Notes under the pieces: generated by a model
What the model was told of the DNA's origin: nothing
Seen by the model: only the letters and a program-made list of their open reading frames with translations
The model's database searches: none
Part shown: positions 36,041 to 48,000 of the stretch, piece by piece
Layout of the letters: every line of letters begins with the position of its first letter
Position numbering within the stretch: the stretch's first letter is position 1
Translations under genes and position numbers: made by a program
Assembly: GCA_950295325.1 (NCBI GenBank)
Contig: OX485803.1
Coordinates: forward strand, 6,450,001-6,514,000
DNA from: Polytrichum commune
Taxonomy: Eukaryota > Streptophyta > Polytrichopsida > Polytrichales > Polytrichaceae
Direction of reading: 5' to 3'
DNA length: 64,000 bases

Positions 36041-36779
36041 CTCTGAAATTCATCTTCATTCATTTCATAGGCCAACCTCACCTCAGAGATTCCATCCACC
36101 AATGCATTTTATTAACCTTGACACCCACTATTGACTTGCCGCTAAATTTCTAATTTGTCAAATTGAATGTCATTCACCAATTTGTAATAAACTCTTTGAA
36201 TTAATAAAATGAGCATATCAATCCACATGCATCATATCATAAGTTGCTATAAGGGGGTTACATCGACCATCTAAACGTTTGATTGAGCAAATAAATAGGG
36301 ATTCATATTGCATGTTGCATGAGTTGGCAATGGTACCTTTGATCTCCCTTAGATAGTATTGTAACAAGGATTTTGTAACATATGAGTCTTCATGAATGAA
36401 TGATCCTCGGAGACCCTACCACATTGGAGTACTTCATGTGACATATACCCCAAGTTTTGCAACCTTGGTCGGAGTCTTCAACTCTGCTACAACAACATCT
36501 GAATGGTTAGCATTCATAATTATTTATTACACGTCAAAGGCTTTGATGGCACTTTGATTCTACAAACAAAATTCATGTTTTCCAAACATCATCTTCCCCA
36601 ATGACTGCTCATGTCCCATTCACACCAAAGTTTCCGTATGGTTCTAATTGTGCAGTACTTTGGATTATATTTAGAAGTAGATGTTGGCCCACCATTTTTC
36701 ACATTATTACAGTCAGAGATATTGACGGATGGGGTCAGAACTAGCTGGTGTGATCGGTTCCCCAATCCTAACTTACATA

Positions 36780-36980
36780 ATGATATTGTTTCATTCTACT
36801 CCTTTTGTAAAACAAAATCACAAAAGTACAAACTCAATTTCATGATTTTACAAGCCAATTTAGCAATAGGTTCTACCAACTTCATTGGAATCGTGAAGCA
36901 AGTTCATTATATAGACAACCAATTTTACTATGTGTTGTGAACAATTTTATCATTCAAGATCCATATTCATAACTTCACAA
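36780..36980 (-). repeat. Inverted copy of the F-box gene B intron repeat
   Basis: Matches 31480-31690 on the opposite strand. It creates a 66-codon stretch of similar translated sequence in both places, which reflects the repeat rather than a gene. Confidence 0.65.
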
Positions 36981-37176
36981 AATCAATTTCATGAACTATA
37001 TAACTTTATTTAACAAAGAATGGTACATCATATAAAAGATTTTCCTTATCACTCCCCACAATTAGCTCTACCAAAATTTCCATTGACATGTCTTATCCAA
37101 TTTTGAACCATATCTTGTAGTGATTGCTTGCATGTCAACATCAATGTGACCTAATAATGTTTATTATTTTTTATTT

Positions 37177-38230
37177 AAAATATCACTTCATGAAAGAAAG
37201 ACATTCAAGGTCATTGGAGACAAAATTGCAAGTAATATATGAAAAAAATACAATATCTACATTAAGCAAGAAAATTGATCATTATTTCCATCCATAAGCA
37301 AGTAGTACAAATCATCTATATGTTGGCCTAGATGAAAGTCCAACAAATGTTTGTCAATTACATTTTAGTAAGAATTCTTTCATTAAGCCTCACATTGATT
37401 TTTTTAGTATAGAATCCTCTATAAAAATATGGTTTACATTCAGAGATCCCTTAGAAAAAATTTGTTCTTTAAGAATATCTTTACAAATTTCAAACATACA
37501 ATAAACTTGGTTTGTTTGTAAAAAATGAAAAATATGTGCATGGAACCTTGTATTTTGATTCAAGAGTTAATCCAATAGGTAAATATACATTGAGACTTGA
37601 TCTTACATATACAAAGTGGCTAAAAATTAGAGGAGAGCATCAATTGACATCCCAAACTAACAAGCCTACTAGAATTCTATTTAAAAATCCACAACACTCT
37701 ATAAATCAATAAGATACTCTATAAAGCCTATTGGAATTTCATTAAGCCTATCAGTTTGGGTTGTCGATTGATGCTCTACCCTAGTTTTTAACCACTTTTT
37801 ATTTGCAAGAGCAAGTCTCAATGTATATTTATCTATTAGAGTATTTGTTTAATCAAAATTCAAGGCTCCATGCACATATTCTCATTTTTTTACAAACAAA
37901 CCAAGTTCATTATCTGTTTGAAATTTGTAAAGATATTGATAAATAATAATATTTTAAAGGGATCTTTGAATGTAAATTATATTATTGTAGAAGATTTCAT
38001 ATTCAAAAAATCAACCTCATGCTTAATAAAATAATTCTTACTAAAATGCAAGTGCCAAACATTTCCTAGACTTTCACCTAAGTCAACATATATATGGTTT
38101 TTAGTACTTTCTTGTTAATGCAAATTATGATCAAGTTTCTTGCCAAATGTAGATATTGTAATTTTCATATATTACTTATAATTTTGACTTCAATGTCTTT
38201 GAATGTCTTTATTTCATGAAGTGATATTTT
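37177..38230. repeat. 1.05-kb imperfect palindrome
   Basis: The outer ends AAAATATCACTTCATGAA and TTCATGAAGTGATATTTT are perfect complements. Inner blocks pair in the correct order: ATTGATCATTATTTCC-like sequence with its partner near 38128, CATGGAACCTTG with CAAGGCTCCATG, and CAAACAAACC with GGTTTGTTTG. The centre is near 37705. No open frames and no flanking target duplication that I could confirm. Transcription would give a hairpin RNA with arms of about 500 bp. Confidence 0.8.
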
Positions 38231-38719
38231 AAAAGAATGATATGGAATAACGTAAACATTAGCAACTTCTATCTTGTAGGGCTTCATGACAATTTCATTA
38301 TATACAAAAGCTCAAGAACATAACTGAGATTTTTTTTTTTTAAAACAACAACAATAATAATAAGTATGCAAATTATTTAGATATGTAATATCATTAGGGT
38401 ATTAAAGCATAATATATATATGTAAAATAAAGATAAAAGTAATAGATATCAAACTAAAAGATTAAAAAATCAAACTAAAAATCATGCATATAAATCTTAA
38501 ACATAAAGCGAACTAAAGTCGAATATTTTACATTAGAGTTGAGTTGAAATTTAGGATGAATTCGTAAACCAACATGAAAGTTTTCTGTTTGGTTCTCCAA
38601 GGAAAGACTAATGTGAATATGCATTTGATATTTATAGTTTTTTTTTAACTCTATAACCTTCATAAAAAATTATTGGTGTCAAATTATTTATTTCAAGCCT
38701 TAGGCTCCAATCTTTTGTA

Positions 38720-39500
38720 ATTTTGTGCATGAATTTTAGAAACAACACGTGAGTTTTATAAAAGATTTAGTATTTTGTGACTAATGTGACTGATGCCCAA
38801 CCAGGGCAATAATCACATTAGTCACATTACACTAATTATTGCATAACTCTCACACAAAGAGGTTTAGTTTATTCAAAAAATTCTACATAGTTGCCAAACT
38901 ATACAAGTTGTAATCATGTCAGTTTATGTAAGCATTGGATTCTTCAATAGATTTTCACTAGTTTTTGGGTACATTTAACTCCTAACCCCGAAACAAATAT
39001 TGGTTGAATAGGGTCTAATTATCTATAGTAATTTTTATATTACTATAATTTTAGGAATGTTGTACATGAAATTAGAAAATAAAATGTGAGTTTTATGAAA
39101 CATTTCGTGGGTTGTGACTAATGTCCAACAAGGACATTAGTCATATTAGTCACAACCCACTTAATATTGTTGTCACACATAGAAGCCTAACACCCTAAAA
39201 AGTTCTATATAGTTGCCAAATCTTATAAGTTGCAATCATGCTAGTTTTTGTGAGCATTGGATTCTTCAATAGATTTTTACCAATGTTTTGGTGCATTTAA
39301 TTTCAAACCCCGAAGAAAAATAGAATTGGTTGAGTACGGTCCAATTATCTACAATAATGTGTTTTTGGGTATTATCATAAAGTTAGGAATGTTATACATG
39401 AATTTAGAAAATAATATGTGAATTTTATAAAAGATTTATCACATTAGTTACAACTCACAAAATATTGCATACCTCTCACACAAAAAGATCTAATTTTCAC
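38720..39500. repeat. Tandem array of a 340-bp unit with internal hairpins
   Basis: Two and a half copies, each containing TGAGTTTTATRAAA, a hairpin based on GTGACTAATGT and its complement, TAGTTGCCAAA, and GCATTGGATTCTTCAATAGA. The second hairpin (GGGTTGTGACTAATGTCC near 39110, with its complement near 39141) is close to perfect. Non-coding. Confidence 0.75.
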
Positions 39501-39666
39501 AGTATTCATACAAAACAAGGCTTCTACATATTGAAGTCTTATAGCAAAAAAAAACCTATTGAACATTGTTACAATTTCATACAATAATTGAAAAAAAAAT
39601 GGAATTAACTAGAATTCCGAATAGGGAGATGTACAATTTTTAATATCATTAAAAAAACGGCTAATA

Positions 39667-40200
39667 TAAGTGTACACTCATTGAAGTTGCTCCCGAGCCA
39701 TGATGGGTTTTAGAAACGGCACTTCACCATTATGACAGCGGTCTAGTGCACGGCTAGAGGGTGGTTAACGGGTTATAGTATTTCTACTGTAGGAGCGTCC
39801 TATTCTTAGTGTTTACCTATGTTCTTCAAGTGGAAAGATAAGGGCCACTTCACACACGTGCCAAGAGCCGTGACCACGAAATTGTGAGAGGCCAAAAGAA
39901 GTGTCCAAAGGCCGTCCCAACACACCTCCACAATCATGTAGTGTGGTCACGGACCCTCAAGTGAAATGTGAAGTCATATGTGACCGCGCCTTTAACCGAA
40001 TGCTATATCAATGAATTTCTATTTATGCAGGTCCCCACACATGATTAAATAGAATAAATCAACGGTTGTGAGCGTTCGGAGTGCCATGGTCTCCCAATTT
40101 TGTGTTAGGCCTACCTCCAAGAGGTGGTTTTTGAAAATAGTCCAAGTGACCATGAAACACGATCCATTTGATACCATGTAAGCATTTACATCCATCTTGC
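39667..40200 (+). repeat. Compound dispersed repeat, copy 2
   Basis: Near-identical to 25215-25760, including the embedded left part of the Harbinger-like MITE. It ends at CATCCATCTTGC, where the third copy begins. Confidence 0.75.
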
Positions 40201-40208
40201 TGCACTAA

Positions 40209-40336
40209 CGTAAGTGTACACGCATTGAAGTTGCTGCCGAGCCATGATCGGTTTTAGAAATGGCACTTCATCATTATGACAGCGGTCTAGTGCAAGGCCA
40301 GAGGGTGGCTAACGGGTTATAGTATTTCTACCTTAG
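40209..40336 (+). repeat. Compound dispersed repeat, copy 3 (short)
   Basis: Repeats the first 128 bp of the family (TGTACACGCATTGAAGTTG through TATTTCTACCTTAG) and stops before the MITE, next to copy 2. Confidence 0.75.
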
Positions 40337-42160
40337 ATCAATTTCTTTGCATCTCCAAGAACAAGAGAGTGGATGTGTTGTTGTAGAAGACCGTGATGGC
40401 AGAGTCCGCCATAGCCAACACATGGCTTGCAAAACACTCCAAAAACAAATGAAACAAACACTCCCACGCTTCCCACCCCCCACTGTCAACACACTGAAGT
40501 TCGGGTACACTGTTTTTCTTCCATCCTTCTGGATCCTAGCAGTGAAATCCAAAAGGAAAAGGCCAAGAACAAGGGAGAGAGAGAGAGAGGGAATTATTGT
40601 ATGTAAGTGTACCTCTCATTCATCCAACATTAATTCAAGACCGGAAATAGTATGCAACCAATATGTTACTTTTTTTAGTTGATCGGACACCAGAGTTAGT
40701 TGTAAAGACCCTGAATTGTGGCCGGTGTAGACTACAATGGAGAATTCAGTCCAAGACAAGGTTATTTGAGGTAATGGTTGGTATGGTGGGCTGGATGGAA
40801 AAACAAATTTTAAAAATGCCGCAAGTTGGAGTTCTCCTGAGATCAAGTTTATTGGCCAAGGGTTCGAGGTTGCTTGAGAAACTTGACTTTTAGGAGAACT
40901 CTCCCAAACAAATGTTGAGATATTGGCCGACAGTGGGTACTTCCCTAATGAAATATTATAAATAAGGTGAGACCTAATACATGTTACTCTTGTTTTTGCA
41001 ACAATTTTTTTGAAAATAATTCAATGTGATATAGCATTATTTTCTACTCACTCATTGCATCATCAATATTATGTGGTACCCTATAATGTCATGCATTCCA
41101 TTTATGTAGAACTACATGTAGAGTATTGTGTTTAGGATGATACAAAACTTGTAGAGGGTCACAAGGTTTTCCCACTTACAGCCTTAACTCTCGAGCATTT
41201 AGTAGTGTTCTTGTAGTTCTTAGTCATGTTATTGTTTAGCAATGTTTTTGTTCATCATTTATCCCGATCATTGTTTGGTGTTTCGATCCCTTGTCATTAC
41301 TATATTCCATCCTTTATCAACAAATTGAATAACATAAGACATCCCATCTCTTATGTTAATGGGTTGCCTTATATTATTAGGTATGTTGATAAAGGGTGCC
41401 TTAAAACATCGCACATTTGATGATTTTAAAGAACACAAACGAGATATTTTTAAAACCAACACAAGGTTAAATTTAAATGGAAAGAATTAAGCTCAAACAA
41501 ATAAAGGATTTAAGATAACGGGGCAAAGTAGAAGTAGACAAAAAAAAAGGTATGAGAAAAAGCAAAACATTAGATAAATAGCATCCAAAAATATAAAGCT
41601 TTGACGCATGTTTATGCATAAACTTTAAGACAGTGAAGTAACCGTGTGGCCAACCATGTCATTATTTCATCCATGCTTGAAGTTCTCCACTAGAGAAGTC
41701 TTGGCCGTAAGTGTAAACCTTGGCCGGTGAAGAACCCATTTTGTAGCCAACCATATTGCTCCATTCCCCTAAATTTCTCGACGAGTGCACTTCTTCACCG
41801 TAGTCTAAACCAGTCCTTAGTCTAATCAAGATCATTTGGGATGAATCAACAACAACAACAAACCTTTGGGGGTCAAGTTTTTATGTTCGATGAAAGGTAC
41901 ATTCATATACGATAATTCCCTCTTTCCAAGGGCAAGAGCCATGTAGTAAAGATGGGCCCTCGATTTATCCCTCACCTTATCAAGATTTGGAAAGACGGGG
42001 GGGGGGGGGGGGGGGGGTGACAACTATTTAACACTATTCAACATTGTTGTTCTCTTCATCTTTTGTTTCTCAAGTTTACCAATGTGAGAAACGTGGTTCG
42101 CTTGTTAAGGTGAATTGGGGTTGGGCCATGGCAACTCCCTTCCGTGTCCAACTTGGGAGA
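40337..42160. other. Intergenic stretch with a poly-G run
   Basis: No gene recognised. A run of 21 G lies at 41997-42017. The stretch at 41690-41820 (GCCGGTGAAGAAC and TCACCGTAGTCTAAACCAGTCC) resembles degraded ends of the 3427-3801 MITE family. Confidence 0.45.
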
Positions 42161-42166
42161 AAGTTA

Positions 42167-42561
42167 GAGCATCCTCAGTCGGTCTAGGTAAAGCTCACTG
42201 CAAACCAAAACCTATCTTTTGACTGACCTAAAATTAGAAACTGAAATTACCATCATTAGAAGCACACCTAAATAAACGTGAGATATTTCTCAAGAAAAAA
42301 GAATTGTAAAAATTTGACGTAGGTGAAATCCCTCATTGAAAACACCACATTTTCAAAATTTAGAGGGAGTGCACCAAATCTTGCTTAAAAATGGAAAGAT
42401 CCTCCCACACTCCCTCCAAATTTTTGACATTTAGAGGGAGTGTGGGAGGATCTGTCCATTTTTAAGCAAGATTTGGTGCACTCCCTCTAAATTTTGAGCA
42501 ATTTTAAGCAAGATAGGTCTTGCTTTGCAGTGAGCTTTACCTAGACCGACTGAGGATGCTC
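42167..42561. mobile_element. Hairpin MITE with TSD TTA (PIF/Harbinger-like)
   Basis: The terminal inverted repeats are about 38 bp and nearly perfect, starting GAGCATCCTCAGTCGGTCTA on both strands. TTA is duplicated at 42164-42166 and 42562-42564. The interior is itself palindromic (AGAGGGAGTGCACCAAATCT and its complement), so almost the whole 395 bp folds on itself. The low divergence between arms suggests recent insertion or a small-RNA-producing hairpin. Confidence 0.88.
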
Positions 42562-43330
42562 TTATAGTGTAGATCCCAAGAGACTATTCGGGAATAATCT
42601 TGGGATTTGTAAGCCCACATGACAACCCGCATTATCTTAACAATGTTATGAAAGTGGCAGGGCGATGACCATTATCACCACCACATCTTCCATTGTATAT
42701 AGATAATGTGAGGTGAAGAATTGGGATCATGAAATTCTTACTAAAGATATTAGGGTTTGAATCCTAGACCTTCTCAAACTCAAAGTCATGTTAAGTAAGG
42801 TGACCATCTTGGAAATGCCTCCCCTTGATCAATGAAATGAAAAGTGCAAAAAGGCAAGAGTGTCAAGAGTGAAAGGCCTATCTCGAGTAAGGACCACCTT
42901 CAATGTGGTCAACCGAAATCCACTTACGTATCCAAAAAATACAAACACCAAAATGACATGGGTTTAGTAGAGATTGGACTACATGCACATAATTTGTTTA
43001 GTCATTCTAGACTCAATAGTCACACATAAGTGTGTGTATTAGGGGGGGGGGGAGGTATATGATTATTTATCAAGAAAGCTAATCTTTATTGCAAAGAACA
43101 TGAAGAAGATCTTCATATGAAATCCAAAAATTATGAGAAAATGACTACAAACACAATTCGGAATTGCAACACATCTTGCACTAAATGTGAGTTTTGTATC
43201 TTTTGAGAAGTGGGTACTAAGCTAAAAGTGTTTGTTTAAGGGCCGCTTACCTTACATGAAAACCTACTGGACCGGACAAGTTCCAAGCACCTTAAAAAAC
43301 TTTGAGAATCACATATGGGAATTAGGTGGG
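42562..43330. other. Intergenic stretch, nothing recognised
   Basis: Contains a short poly-G run near 43045. Only short open frames occur, none with family resemblance. Confidence 0.4.
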
Positions 43331-43339
43331 ATACCCAGG

Positions 43340-43560
43340 TGAAGGATGAATGACGGATGAGGTTGATTGAGAATCCAAACCTTGTTCTCATCCGCCAGGT
43401 AGGCATGAAGGGGGTCAATTCACCCAAGGCAATGGGAAGGAAAAAGGAAGAGCAACCCCCTTCCTCTTACCATCACTCTTTTTTTTTTTTTTTTTTTTTT
43501 AGCTTATTAGCTTCTTCCTACTCCATGCATTGTAAGAGGAGCGAGGATTAACTTACCCCC
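43340..43560 (+). pseudogene. Decayed copy of the RABA gene 5' region (outer copy)
   Basis: Aligns with 44760-45065. GATGAG..GAGAATCC.A.CCTTG, GGGGGTCAATTCACCCA, GAAGG.AAAGGAAG and CATCACTCTT are followed by a run of 22 T (43479-43500) where the gene has a CT-rich stretch, then GAGGAGCGAGGATTAACTTA against CAGAGCGAGGACTACCTG. No start codon is kept. A further short echo is at 43600-43670. Confidence 0.5.
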
Positions 43561-44054
43561 CCCCTTGGGGCAAAAAAATTGTAAACATTTTTGGAAATTG
43601 ATAGGTGGGTGGTGGATGAGTGAATCCAACCATTGCTTTCATCCGTTGGGTGGAAGTGAGGGGGTCTACTCATAGCATTGCCATACGGGGGGGACCAATG
43701 TCCTAGCTAGTCAAGCCGCTCAGTTCACAATCCCTTGTAGCAGGGCGGTGGCTAGCCACAGAGCATGGGACAAAGTCCCAAAAATGCTTTAGTTGGTTGG
43801 CTGCAAAGCACCCCTTGCAGCCAACCAACCAAAGCACATGCCCATTGGTTGCAAGGGACCCCTTGCAACTAGACAACTGGAGCACTTGCCCACTGGCTCT
43901 GGTCGGGTTAAATTTAGTGGAGCAATGGTTGAATGAATGAAATATTCATCATCCAAACAAATTCAAGTTGGAGCAGTGGCTGGTGCCCTGCCACACCGAG
44001 CTGGCCTAGTCAAATGCCTCCTTGGCCTGGGCCACTGGCTAGCTAGCCTGGGCA

Positions 44055-44263
44055 GCCCCGGTGTGGCAAGGTTGTCACCCAAGCAAGGGGGAGAAGGAAG
44101 GATGGGTGACATCCCTCCCTCCGTCTCACGCCCAACATTGCTCTCCCCTTTTGCTCATTTTGGTTCTTCCTCTTCATTGCAAGGAATTCTTACACCGGGA
44201 GACAATTCTTGTTAATGGGATTTACAAAAAACGAATGTCGCATCATGACGAGTAGAGCAAAGA
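44055..44263 (+). pseudogene. Decayed copy of the RABA 5' UTR and start codon (inner copy)
   Basis: Parallels 44840-45065 of the functional gene: GTCACCCAAGCAAGGGG, GAAGGAAGG, CTCCCTCCGTC, CACCGGGAGACAATTCTTGTT, and then a start region. The start reads MSHHDE followed by a TAG stop, where the gene has [23 protein letters not shown] then matches AGCGAGGACTAC. The match ends exactly where a MITE begins (44264). This is a truncated duplicate, not a working gene. Confidence 0.7.
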
Positions 44264-44630
44264 CTACACTAAATGTTTTATTTGGTGTCATATGGTGTTT
44301 TACGTCCATGTGGTAACTTTAAAGTTTACAAGTACTGCCATCCCAAATAACTTTCACTTCATCCAACTTCCAAATAATGAAACAATGTTTGGTATAGTTT
44401 TGCATCCTGAAACAACTTTGAAATGAAGTATTGTCATGGTTGATTAAGGTGTGGATTAAAAAATCAGTTGATAAATGACAATAATTGCAACATTGTAAAC
44501 CTATAATGTCCACATTTTCTTTACAAGGAATGAATAATCATATTGGGTTCACGTTTAGTGTTGGTGACACTCCATGGGTGGTTTACAATATTGTGCAAGA
44601 CAAATAGAGTTGGTGCCAACACTTGAATAT
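44264..44630. repeat. MITE of the ACACTAAAT family
   Basis: Starts CTACACTAAATG and shares order and length with 56320-56701 (inverted), including TATTGTCATGGTTGATT and CGTTTAGTGTTGGTGACAC blocks. Its left end abuts the decayed RABA start region. Confidence 0.65.
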
Positions 44631-45031
44631 GTACTTAAACTCTTCAATATGGCGTTCCTCGGTACATAATTCGGCCGTGGGAAACACCAAGTGGCTTGCT
44701 CCAAATTGTTGAGGAATACTTTAAAGATATGGTAGGTGGGGGACCTGCCTGGAGGCGGATGAACAGAAGATGAATGGAAGATGAACAGTAGATGAAAAAT
44801 GGATGAAGATGGATGAGAATCCGAGCCTTGATGATAGCGAGGGGGTCAAGTCACCCAGGAAGGGGAAGAAGGAAGGAAGGGCTCCGTCCGTCCCTCCGTT
44901 CGGCCGTCCGTCGCTCCCGCCATCGCTCTTTCTTCTTTCTTCTTCTTCGCTACCGAAGAGCAGCTGGGAAGTTGTTGTTTGTCACACCAGGAGGCGATTC
45001 TTGTTGGAGGGAGTAAGTGAAACCAACAAGA

Positions 45032-48000
45032 ATGTCGTACCAAGATGAGCAGAGCGAGGACTACCTGTTCAAGGTGGTGCTCATCGGGGACTCGGCGGTG
45101 GGGAAGTCCAATTTGCTGTCGCGATACGCGCGCAACGAGTTCAACAACAACTCCAAGGCCACCATTGGAGTGGAGTTCCAGACGCAGAGCATGGAGATCG
45201 AGGGCAAGGAGGTGAAGGCGCAGATCTGGGACACAGCAGGGCAGGAGCGCTTTCGGGCCGTTACGTCCGCCTACTACCGCGGTGCTGTTGGGGCGCTCAT
45301 CGTCTACGACATTAGTCGCCGGCAAACTTTCGAGAATGTCAACCGCTGGCTCGATGAACTCAAAGGTAACAACACACACACAAGCAGACTCGCTCGCTCG
45401 CTCGCTCACTCACTCACTCACTCACTCACTCACTCACTCACTCACGGCGTTTTGGTTTTTGGGGCTTGCGGGTTCAGAGCATAGTTCAGACTTTCGAATG
45501 TAAGTAATGTCTTTGCCTCGCTAATATGTAGCTCGTTACTGAATTGAACAATGGATGAATTTGTACTCATTTCGGGAAAGAATGTAGGTAGGTAGGATGC
45601 AAGGAAGGAGGTTTGTCTCGTGCAAGGTGGTTTGGTCGGTGAGCTGGGAACCTAAACTTTTGGGTCCTGGTTGCAAGATTTATGAGCACATAAGAATGTA
45701 GCAAGAGTGAGGATGATTTTGGGCTTGTGAGGCTAATGTTGGTGAGGTGGAGGGTCAAAGTCTTTGTTCCTGGTTGCCTGATGATGCACATGCAAGGTTA
45801 ATAGGAAGATACATAAGAATGTGGGAAGATTGAGGATGATTTCGAAGCTTTGGAAAGTACTGTCTCGGCCTCGGGAAATTATAGTTGGTTACTTAATTGA
45901 GCAATGGATAAATTTGTAGTCGCTCCGGCGAGCAATGTAGGTGGGATGCAAGTTGTCTGCGAGGTAAGGTAGAGTTAGTGAGCTGAGAACCCAAAGTTGT
46001 GGTTCCTGGTTGCCAGATGATGCACATGCAAGATTTATGGGCAGATGTATAAGAATGTAGGACGAGAGAAGATGGGTTTAGAACAGAAACGTGTTGTTCT
46101 TTATCAAATTAGGCATTTGATAGATTTGTAGTCACTTCGGGGAACAATGCAGGTAGGATGCAATGTAGGAAGTTTGTCTCGTGCAAGTTGGGTTGGGTTG
46201 TTTGCAAGTTAAGGTAGACAACCCTTAAATGATTACTTTTTTCCGACTATCCCACTTCTCCTAGGATCTGAATCATTTGAGTTAGTATGAGATGGTTAGC
46301 AAATCCAAGTGGAATCCGTAGCCACTTTCCTCAAAATTATGGAGCTCATATGGATATCTTATTCATTATCAAAGTGAAGATTCTTGTGCTCATTAAATTG
46401 TCCTATAGGTCCCCCTCCAATTATGTTGACTATGGAGTCTAGAATGGTTATCATATTTTGAGGACGTAGTCCAATCTCTTTTAAACACATGTCTTTTTGG
46501 TATCTGTTCTCGGAGCCACACCTACCTAACCACAAACCACTGAAGTACAGGTGTCCTAATAAGAGAATCAACCGAATGAGGATGGTCTACCTTAGAGCTG
46601 GTGAGCTGGGAACCCAAACTTTTGGTTAGTGGTTGCTTGACGCATATGCAATATTCATGGACAGATATAAGAATGTGGGTATACAGACAGGCCCACCGTA
46701 GCTAGGAACGTGGCAAGGTTGACAGAAGCAGGTTCAGGTTAGGTTTTTGCAGCTCGACTTAGACCAAGAAGGATATTGCTTTTCTTTGAGTATCACCATG
46801 GGCCCAAAAAAACAAGGATTCACACCTTACTCCATAAGCTCAATAACAATCTTATAGAAGAATTACCTCATAGACAGTAGAGTGTGTCGTCTGCTGATGC
46901 AAATTCTTACCACCTTGTGGATTAGAATGTTAACCATGGAATTATCTCGGATGTCTTTGAATGTGCAGTAACGAGCAGTCTTACTGCGTCAATTTTATGA
47001 ATTGGATACAGATATTCCAATGGACTTTTGAGGCATCAAAGTCCTTGAAATTTGTATAATCTTTGCTTATAGGATAGTTTAATTATCTCAATTTGATATG
47101 GTCAGTGTGGTGATATCGAGAGTGAAATATGTGCAGTATCAAAATGTAGGCTAGAGTTTGAAATGTCTTAACACATTCGGATACTTTGTGTATCGAAAGA
47201 ATATGGATTCTGAGTACACTTTGCCAGGTTCTAGGCAGCAAGGCTCCTTGCAAAAAATTCAATCTAGTTCTACAGGCTTAAGTGGCTTTGGAATCTGGGT
47301 GGTAATATAAATGTCTTCCTTACGGCCCTGTAGTAGAGCTCCTATGTGATTCTTACTTCAGCACACTGATTATAGTAAATATCGTGGGCCATACTATTGG
47401 GCTTATGTCCACACAAAAAACACTCTGTGTGGGTGCACACTATTTACCAACCCACAGGCTTTAACATCAGACGTCCATTTTGTAGGTTATAATATTTCTA
47501 TTGGATTGAAAGTAGTGTGCATTTGAAAGGCATCCAACGTAGGGAAAGGAGGTGGGTATATCATGCGGGCATGACAAGTGGAACTAGAATTACACATTAT
47601 TTTCATGCATCATAGTGTATATTGTAGGCCAAACTTTAGGGTTGCTTGGAGGAAGGGTAGGGTTTACATTACGGTTTGGGTCCAAGAAACTTGGGGTCCA
47701 AAACAACCCCTACCAGACATTGCTTCTGGAGTCAAGATTGGTTTCTTGAACTAGGAGTGTTTTCTTGGGTAGGGATTGCCAAAATATGATGGGAAATTGA
47801 TCCTTAGTTAGGGCCACTTCACTTTCTCACACCTTGGACTCTGACCCTCCTTGGGCCCAAAAGTTTGCTCTTGGCCAATGGGATTGCTTGATGTTGGAGT
47901 TTCTCTGGTCTTGGACCATAGTTTAAACCCACAATAAGTCACGCTATATATCTGCCCACACTGTTTACCATAATCAACCTGCTGTTGTTTTTATCATGAT

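Noticed and set aside
44846-45409. A 187-codon minus-strand frame antisense to the RABA exon.
   Set aside because: It is the complement of GC-rich coding sequence and microsatellite, with no independent support.
45017-45484. Reading the RABA exon 1 frame straight through into the CTCA repeat as a 155-aa protein.
   Set aside because: A good donor follows DELK and the second half of the GTPase is found in phase at 48039; the run-on LTHS repeats are translated microsatellite.
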